NCBI GenBank assembly: GCA_005408345.1
Contig: SEMN01000612.1
Location: 186,001-250,000, forward strand
DNA from: Macquaria australasica
Lineage: Eukaryota > Chordata > Actinopteri > Centrarchiformes > Percichthyidae
Direction: 5' to 3'
DNA length: 64,000 bases
A program made the translations under genes and the position numbers. The notes under the pieces are model-generated. The model saw only the letters and a program-made list of their open reading frames with translations. It had not been told where the DNA came from and did not search any database. Positions 57,126-64,000 of the stretch are shown here, piece after piece (positions within the stretch are counted from its first letter, which is position 1; every line of letters begins with the position of its first letter).

Positions 57126-57654
57126 CATTGTTTTCTCAGTGAGTAATAGCTGTTCAGGCCCAGGGGCAGCAAAACGACTACAAATCATGATGATCCCTAC
57201 TCCATGCTTCCCCTTAAGGATGATGTTATGGTGGGCTATTAGTTTAGGTTTGTTTTGCTTTATTACTCCAAACAAAGTGTAAGGTGTTTCAGCAACAAAA
57301 TATAATCTTTTGTGTCAAGTTTTCACATAGCATTGTCCCAGTAACATAATAAAACATTCAGGGTGCCAATTTGAGATGTACAATGTCATACATTTTGAGG
57401 GAGAACCGTGCTTTCCTCCTTGGTGGCCTTCCATGAACCCTATATTTTTCTTATTGCTGAGACATAAATTGCAACCTCAATGACTTTGAGATATTTAGAC
57501 AGGTCCTTAACTGTAACCCAAGGGTTCCCTTTCACCTTTTAAATATTTTGTTTTTGCCATCTTGCTTCATCTGAAGTACTCTGAAAGCACATGTAAATGA
57601 GGGATGGTTCACATCAGCTTGTGAAGAGATGAGTGTCAGTAACCAATAGTTATT

Positions 57655-58760
57655 GTGAAGGAGATAGGACTGAAACAGAAAGTCATGTTTGCATCCAGAC
57701 AAGATAACATGGACAGTGAGTATGAGCCCTGCACAATCCAGAATGTGTTTCTACACACCATCCATCAGGGCCTTCTCCCTAAGTGCAGTGATATTTGCAA
57801 TGAACTCAAGCCTCTCCTGTCTGATTACACTGTTTCAGTTGAATCACTGATAAGACAGGTTAACAAAGTGTCTAGCCAGGAGAGTGAGAGACAGTGAAGA
57901 CTGGAACATTGTTTTTGCCAAAAGGTAACTCAAGTCTGATACAGACACTGAAAACAATCAGATAGCAAAGCAAAGAACAAAAATAAAGTCACAGAAGAAC
58001 TGAGTGAAAAGGTTATTGCTCTAACTAAAGTGGTGGAATCCCTCACAGCCATTAAGAACCCAGAGAAAACCCATCAGTCTATTCATACCAAGCCAGAGCC
58101 CAAACAAACAGCAAAACAATATGACTTCCCAAAGTGTGTTGGAAAAGGTGCTAGTTCATGTAGTCATTGCTTCACATGTTGGGATGCAGGTCACAGGGCA
58201 GTAGAATATCTCAAAAGTGGGCAAGCAAAGAATGCGAGCCAACCATCTGTGAATGCCCGCTTACTAAGCAGCAGCAGACAGCAGTGCCCCACAAAGCCAG
58301 AGCCGCAACCAGAAGAACCTGTTCATGTAAAAACTAATTGTGTGACCACTCACAAACAAAGACACTGAAGCTCATGAAAGAGTGGCCCAGCTATTTGGGA
58401 GGAAATGTAACATCAACTGCTACATTCACAACTATACAATGGACTGTTTATTGGACACCAGTGTCCAAGTGAAACTCCTAGACTGCCAGTGGGTAAAGAC
58501 TTAACTTCTTGACCACAAGCTATGGCCACTGGCTAAAATGTATAGGATATAGGATATAGGATATACCTACAAGTACCCTTCCTGGTGAATAGTGTGCCCA
58601 TGGACCACCCACTGATCCGTTCTAATGTAATTGAGCAGCTGATATTTGGACTGAAGGAGGGTACAAGTCTCATAACTGCCACTGTGAGTCTCCTTTGTGG
58701 TTGGGATGAATACCCTAAAACACAGCAGAACAAGGGGGTAGTGTGGCAACACTGTTCACT
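57655..58760 (+). pseudogene. Decayed gag-protease region of a Ty3/gypsy-like LTR retrotransposon
   Basis: Three blocks are readable. A gag C-terminal block (57655-57897) has LHTIHQGLLPKCSDICNELK and SLIRQVNKVSSQESERQ. A zinc-knuckle block (58030-58368) has CFTCWDAGHRAVEY, where the last zinc ligand of the C-x2-C-x4-H-x4-C knuckle is a Tyr. A protease block (about 58378-58740) has GRKCNINCYIHNYTMDCLLD, where the catalytic D-T-G reads D-T-S, a stop after CQWVKT, and later RSNVIEQLIFGLKEG. Reverse transcriptase and LTRs are not found on either side. Stops, frameshifts and the two lost key residues show it is dead. Gypsy affiliation is inferred from the protease-like layout. Confidence 0.72.
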
Positions 58761-58935
58761 TACAATAGACTAGGCCAGCATTCTCTTCAGGTACATCCAT
58801 CAGTCAGTTAGTGCAGAGGTTTATGAAGCACATGGCACTTTGGGGCATGCAACCATACCCCCTGACACTTTACTCTGTTCAAGTACCATATCACATTTTG
58901 AGTTGTCTGCTTTTCCTGTATAAAACCGGACACAT

Positions 58936-59201
58936 AATGGTAAATAGACTTCACTTAAATAGCGCTTTTCAAGCTTAAGGGTTCCCAAAGTGCTTTACAG
59001 ATTGGTCTCATTCACAAACACATTCACACACTGATGGTGATGGAGCTGCCATGCAAGGTGCTGGCCTCCATCGGGAGCAACTTAGGGTTCAGTGTCTTGC
59101 CCCAGGACACTTCAACATGTGGACAGGAGGAGACGGAGATCAAACCACCAACCCTGGGATTAATGGACAACCTGCTTTACCTCCTAAGTCACAGCCGCCG
59201 C
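58936..59201 (+). repeat. AATGGTAAATGGACTTCACTT repeat, copy 2
   Basis: The same landmarks and length as copy 1 at 44608-44875, with scattered substitutions. The 61-codon frame here is not a gene. Confidence 0.88.
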
Positions 59202-59256
59202 CAAACATAATCTGTTCACATGTAACTCATGCATGAGGCCTGTGACATGATGCACA

Positions 59257-59257
<1 letters not shown>

Positions 59258-59297
<40 letters not shown>
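59258..59297. repeat. (GT)n microsatellite
   Basis: About 20 uninterrupted GT units. Confidence 0.95.
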
Positions 59298-59299
<2 letters not shown>

Positions 59300-61576
59300 T
59301 ATTGTACATACATGCAGGTCTATGGTGACTTCCCCATGGAGTGAGAGCCAATCTGGGTTTGAGGCCTTGAGCTATTGATCTGCTCCTGGAAACCCATCAT
59401 TCACTCCTCTTACAGCCTCCCTCCACCCACCCCATCCCTCTCCTCTTCTCCACACCTCTCTATAGACCAGCTGTGGAGGCATTCACATCAAGGTGTTAGG
59501 GTTGGGTCATTCTCAAGTATAACATGAGCTGTTCTTCGGATGTAAAAAACCTGCAGGCTGTTTGGCATCAATGTCACCTGGTTGAGTGACACTGGGGATT
59601 CAGGACAGTGGTGTGTCTACCAACAGTAAATAGTCTTGTATCATGGATGTCATTCTAACCAAACACTAAACTGGTTAATTAGACTCATTAGCACACATTC
59701 AACAAGAGGGAAAGGAATTAGTAAAACTTAGGCTGGAATCAGACTACATCATATCACTGTGTCAGATTAAGCAACCACAGCATCATAAATTATTGCCGTA
59801 ACTTGGCCAACAACATGACAGACTAAGGTCGAACAACGACCAATCATAGCTCATCATCTTTCACGACTTGTGTAACGTACATATGTGGTCTGTAAGGAGT
59901 TGCCAAGGACTGACTTCACTGTTCCATCTGATAGCACCAACATCATTCCTTTTTTGCATTCGCATGTTTACAGTTGTGCATAGAAAAGCGCTCTATGCTC
60001 CTATGGGTCAATGTTGCAGAACACGTAGAAGACAAAGTCAAATTAGGCGAGAGAAGGCAAAAAAAAATAATTCTCACACGCTAGGGTATTTGTCAAGATG
60101 TTGTGAGGCATACCAGATGCTGTCATTTGTATACAGTTTTGCTGTCAGTCCTGCTCTACTTTTCAGTAACAACTTTCAATTCTTGGGTTTTCAATTTCCT
60201 AACAAGCTGCTCACAATTGCAGTACCACATGACAATAACATAACTTTGACAAGAATAAATTATGTATCTCTCAATTGTGTAAGTTTCAATGCTCCGCAAG
60301 CTGATTTTCAGTGTACTAAGATTAACTGAAATCAATGGCTGCCTGGAAGTAGGGCTGTCACTTTAAAAAAAAAAAAAAAAAGCCAAGTTTCGAATGAATA
60401 AGAACTATCAAGTAATTCATTCAAATGAATTCAAACAAAACCTACATAGCCTAATCCTAAATTGCGTTGTAGGATAGACATTGTTCCTTTCATTTGCGGT
60501 GCCTCCACTGCATGACAGGAGTGACAAGCAAACAGGGGACTTGTTGGTGTGGTAATATCAGGCAGTTCCATTTTTAAAATGTAGCAAACAACCTTACACC
60601 TGACTGTCGGTAGAAAGTGAAAAACAAACAGTGGCCTCTCGTGTCAAATTTATACGCTCTGTTTACTCATCCATCCACCCTGACCTCTTCCCTACAAGGT
60701 TTTGTGGATGTATAACATCACACTACTTCCACCTTTGCTCCTAACAGTAATTAGTCACACAGGTCATATTCATGCTTTGGAACACATGACTGTTGCTTTC
60801 TTTTTTCTGAGAAGGACAGTCTCTAAAAGTTTATGGTGATGTCCTTGAGTTGAAAATTTCAACTAGAGTGAAGCCCCTCAGTTTGGGCACCTAATGTGAG
60901 CTTGCCTCTCACTCTCATAATGCACATATATGTTCTGCCTCATTTTTTGTCTGTGGTCTGTCTGAATATAAAGAAAAACTGACACAATAGCAGTATGAAT
61001 GCTCAATCAATGTTGTCTGCAGGGCTGGTGGAATGAAAGTAATAAAAAGAAATAGAAGGAGCGGGATGAGCAGGTGAGTTAAGAGGAGAACTGACAAGTG
61101 CTGCTAAGCCCAGCCAAACCAGGCCTCTTGCTCTGATTGGAATGGCCGATTGCCTCATTGCTTTATCAGCCAGACCTTAAAAAGAAAGAGGCTCTGTACG
61201 CCGGCATGCAGCGAGGCATTCCCTCTACACTGGGTCTGATTGCATTGCCTAGAGTGGCGGGAGAGAACGGAAGATGGACTAGATAAGGAGATGTAATGGT
61301 GGAGGGGAGAGAGCAAATTAACACTTTTATGGCCCTTCATGAGCATGGCAGCAAGTATGTGTGTGTAGATGTCTGGAGGTCCATCACAGTACACTAATAC
61401 AGGTAGATGTAAAATATTGAAAATATGGTTATATATTGAGGACATCAAATACACATTTCATTCCACAAACAAATATGAAAAAATGCACCCTAGCACCAAA
61501 AGGGACAATTTCTGCTTCCCAAACCCAAACTGGGAGCTGGTTCCACAGGAGAAGAGCTTGATAGCTGAAGGCTCAT
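59298..61576. other. Anonymous stretch; possible conserved block at 61085-61350
   Basis: The 153-codon frame at 59868-60329 starts at TTG and has no domain content. A poly-A run lies at 60366-60380. The block 61085-61350 (GGCCGATTGCCTCATTGCTT and onward) is repeat-free and could be conserved non-coding DNA. Confidence 0.35.
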
Positions 61577-62745
61577 AGTTAACAGGTAATAAGGCCCTTA
61601 TAAGTCCTTATAAGATGACCATTTATATATTACATTTACACATATATTAACACTTAGTATTAACACTTAATAAAGTGTTAATGATAGCATCATAAACGCA
61701 TTTATTGTTAGATTATAAGACATTTGTAAGCACTTGTTAACAATTTGTAGACTGTTTAAGAACATTAATAAAAGCTTTATGAGTTTTTTGTAATTGTTTA
61801 TAATAGAATTCCGAACTAATTTATTGAGTCTTACTAACTTACCTATTCTGTCATTGTTAAAGCTTTACTAAAGCTTTACTACCGGGTCTAAAGGGAGAAC
61901 AATGCCTTATTAATCTAAATAAATCATTTATTATAAACTTATTAACTATGCTTTTTGCAGCTTCCATCTGGAATGAGCATTACATGTTGTCAAGGTTGAT
62001 AAAATGTAAAGACAGCTCTTAAAATTTTTTATTTTTTTTTAACTTTCCATCATTTTCACATACATGGCAGCACATTCAGCCACAAAGAGAACGTTCCATA
62101 AAACATAGCCTCATGTTTGTGCTTTCAGAAACTGAGTCTGGCAGTGCTGCGCAAATGGAAGAAATAACAATTTAGGATTAACATTAATCTAATTTTAAAC
62201 ACAAACCAAGTCACAGAAAGTTAACAATTGGTGACAGATGGACAGGCAGGTAAAATACAGGCACACGGCATAGCCAACAATAATGAGCTAACTTTCCGCC
62301 GCTGGTAATTCTGCATGTTTGACAGGACTTGGCAACGTGAGCTAATGCATCGTTTCACAGTTGTACTTATAAATGAATGTTAAGAATGTTATTTACATGA
62401 GAAAACTTTTAATTCATTTGTAATTAAAAAGTTTTATTTACATGTATTTACATCGGGAAAAACACACGATGCCAACAAAATGGTGATTTTTTGTATTCTG
62501 TCTTTGTTAGTTTTCTCTGTGTCTGTGTAAGATGGTGTAAAGAGCCACAGTAAACAGCAAGTAAAGCTTACTACGACTCAAGTCATCTTTCAACATGTCA
62601 GTGTTGATGCAAGTTTATGATGCTATCATTAACACTTATATAGTCTTAATAACACATAATACTGTTAATAAGCATCTTATAAGGACTTACAAGGGCATTA
62701 TTACCTATTAACTAATGCTTATTACGAGGACCTTAATGTAAAGTG
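61577..62745. mobile_element. 1.17-kb inverted-repeat DNA element (GGTAATAAGGCCCTTATAAG arms)
   Basis: The left arm GGTAATAAGGCCCTTATAAG, TCCTTATAAGATG and AGTGTTAATGATAGCATCAT is mirrored by the right arm ATGATGCTATCATTAACACT, CATCTTATAAGGACTTACAA and GGGCATTATTACCTATTAAC. The arms align over more than 100 bp. The right arm extends outward to CCTTAATGTAAAGTGTTAG, which the left arm lacks, so the left tip is truncated. The interior is AT-rich and holds no recognised protein. This is a common fish non-autonomous element type. Confidence 0.82.
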
Positions 62746-63043
62746 TTAGCAGGATGTATACTGTCTAAACAAATTATGTGGTGATTTGGGTATTTTTGTC
62801 TTCCAAAATAAATAAATTATTGAATGCTCACTGAAGCAGTCTGGCAAAACATCAGCTTCTTTTGTGGATGTGAGACAAGTATCCAGTCAAGCAGAGACTT
62901 AAAAATGGGGGTGACTCTGGTGGGTTCATTACATTCTTTTACAATTGCTAAGTCACATTTCTCTATAGTTCACTTTTTCAAAGCTATTCACACAGTCAGC
63001 ACAGTCAATGTAGACTAAGAGAATCCAGTATTTTGTAATTGTA

Positions 63044-63367
63044 TGGGACTATGTGGCGTTTCAACGTTCTCTTCCAGTCACAGAGTGGTTTACAGCCCAG
63101 CCCAGGATCCTTCCACCTTACTCTCCATCCCTCAACCCCATAGAGGAATTCTTGTCCTCATAGAGGTGGAAAGTTTATGACCGCCAGCCACATGATCAGA
63201 TTCTCCTGGACACAATGAATGCTGGATGTCTGGACATATCTGCAGAAGATTGCCAGGGTTTGATCAGACATGCAAAAACATTCTTTCCCAGGTGTATTGC
63301 AAGAGAGGACATAAGGTGTGATGTGGATGAGAACTGGTGGTCAAATGCAGAAGACAGGGATGACTAG
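63044..63367 (+). pseudogene. Tc1/IS630-type transposase C-terminal fragment
   Basis: One frame gives WDYVAFQRSLPVTEWFTAQP, PPYSPSLNPIEEFLSS, a TAG stop, RWKVYDRQPHDQILLDTMNA, GCLDISAEDCQGLIRHAKTF, FPRCIAREDIRCDVDEN and a terminal stop. The D of WDYV matches the second catalytic Asp and the E of NPIEEF the final Glu of a D-D-E nuclease; spacing between them is 31 residues, so a few residues may be missing. It resembles IS630-like elements of fish more than the Tc1 at 56352. Everything upstream of the second Asp is absent. One internal stop is the only break in the surviving part. Confidence 0.82.
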
Positions 63368-63888
63368 CACTGTTGTTTTTCCATAGCTGTAGCTGTCCTA
63401 TACATGTATGTATAGTTAATATGTATAGTTTTGTATTGCATTACTGCAATGACTTTAGTTTTATTTTGTGTACTTGGAATTACTCTATGCCAAAATGGCA
63501 CCAAAAAAAGCCTATTAAAGTATATTGCAGCATTTCTGATTCATTTCTGTGACATGGTATCTCAATCCAATCTTTATTCTGGCTTACTCATAGTTTCTTA
63601 TTTTCAAATCTAAGCAGCTGCTTCTCATGTCTTCTCTAGGAGGCAAGATATAACTAGACGTAAGATGTAACTTATTATTTTTGGCTTTTATTATTAAAAA
63701 GTCCAGAAATTTGTCTTTTCATTTTAAGATTGAAAAAAAAAAGCTCAAAAACAAATAAAAATAATCTTGTTCTTGTTTTCTCCCCATTTTTCTCAATTTT
63801 CTACCAGTAGAAGTACATACTGACACATCTCTTTCTATAAATTATACTGGACAGTGTCCTCTGGAAGCCAAAAGGGTCCAACTGTCTA
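63368..63888. other. Anonymous stretch, probably including the 3' flank of the transposase fragment
   Basis: CTATACATGTATGTATAG just after the stop is a short palindromic AT/GT stretch. The rest is not recognised. Confidence 0.4.
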
Positions 63889-64000
63889 ATTCAATTCAGT
63901 TCAGTTCAGTTTTATTTATATAGCACCATATCATAACAAAGTTATCTCAGGGCACTTTTTTATTTAGAGCAGGACTAGACTGTATTCTTTATATTTACAG
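63889..64000 (+). repeat. ATTCAATTCAG-TTTTATTTATATAGC repeat, copy C, cut by the window end
   Basis: TTTTATTTATATAGCACC, ATAACAAAGTTATCTCAGGG and AGAGCAGGACTAGACTG match the start of the 711-bp element at 35784. It runs to the last base, so its full length is unknown. Confidence 0.85.

Larger units (their letters stand above)
56352..57560 (-). pseudogene. Tc1-like transposase, decayed and split
   Basis: It begins at an ATG (57558-57560) with MAKTKYLKGE. It then runs WVTVKDLSKYLKVIEVAIYV and SAIRKI (helix-turn-helix), GSWKATKEES (linker), MFGVIKQNKPKLIAHHNI (the W-S-D-E-x-K region, with the catalytic Asp unclear), KHGVGIIMICSRFAAPGPEQ (the G-G-G-S-I-M-V-W-G-C-F block), then the LTR insertion. 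Beyond the LTR, at 56424-56352, the C-terminus WSKIPAGQCDDVINTCRKHL ends at a stop. Frames shift several times, and a perfect 29-bp palindrome sits at 56525-56583 within the gene. The normal family product is about 340 residues and cuts at TA. Confidence 0.82.
56124..57600 (-). mobile_element. Tc1/mariner transposon, interrupted by a solo LTR
   Basis: The left part (AGGTGAACCCCTTGGATTTC, TTTTGCATAATTTAGTCAT, AAAGTGAACCCTTGG) matches the inverted-repeat end of a well-known fish Tc1 family in which the phrase GTGAACCC recurs. The transposase is readable on the minus strand (56352-57560) on both sides of the LTR at 56719-57125. The right inverted repeat is not evident. Confidence 0.8.

Noticed and set aside
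59868..60329. 153-codon plus-strand frame
   Set aside because: Starts at TTG, has no recognisable domain, and lies in anonymous AT-rich DNA; such lengths arise by chance in 64 kb.

Overview
This looks like nuclear DNA of a teleost fish, probably a spiny-rayed (percomorph) one. The base composition is AT-leaning, there is no bacterial gene organisation, microsatellites are abundant, and nearly every recognisable coding trace belongs to a transposable-element family typical of fish: piggyBac, R4/Rex6-type and CR1/Rex1-type LINEs, Ty3/gypsy-like LTR elements, Tc1/mariner, PIF/Harbinger, and TTAA-bounded DNA transposons. I see no convincing host protein-coding exon, rRNA, tRNA or CRISPR. One assembly gap (N run) lies at 55954-56040.

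Layout. 0-1.2 kb: broken piggyBac transposase (minus strand) whose catalytic core is replaced by microsatellites. 2-19 kb: mostly anonymous sequence with small dispersed repeats, an LTR-like segment next to a short RNase H fragment (6.15-6.69 kb), and a 1.9-kb TTAA-bounded element (7.07-8.93 kb). 19.8-22.7 kb: the longest open reading frame of the window, an R4/Rex6-type LINE polyprotein with an LTR piece lodged in its 5' part. 28.3-29.1 kb: decayed CR1/Rex1-type LINE. 30-40 kb: foldback and TTAA elements, one carrying a decayed transposase-like protein with a V-D-F-S-E-N-Y motif; a nested 711-bp insertion with a target duplication; a 21-bp minisatellite in both orientations; and a Myb/SANT fragment. 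40-52 kb: dispersed repeats, two clear inverted-repeat MITEs, and blocks that could be conserved non-coding DNA. 52.1-53.9 kb: a Harbinger transposon whose transposase halves lie in opposite orientations, next to its Myb-like partner gene. 56.1-57.6 kb: a Tc1 transposon interrupted by a solo LTR with a perfect target-site duplication. 57.6-58.8 kb: decayed gag-protease of an LTR element. 61.6-63.4 kb: a large foldback element and a second Tc1/IS630-type transposase fragment.

The pieces do not form a pathway. They record successive insertions, and in several places the nesting order can be read directly (LTR into Tc1; 711-bp element into an older repeat; LTR piece within the R4 LINE). Every element with coding sequence shows stops, frameshifts or deletions, so none appears autonomous. 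The most unusual items are the transposase-like remnant at 34.3-34.9 kb, the head-to-head Harbinger halves, the MITE at 46.84-47.38 kb, and the 21-bp minisatellite whose seven-codon period creates long spurious reading frames on both strands. I found no convincing new functional system.
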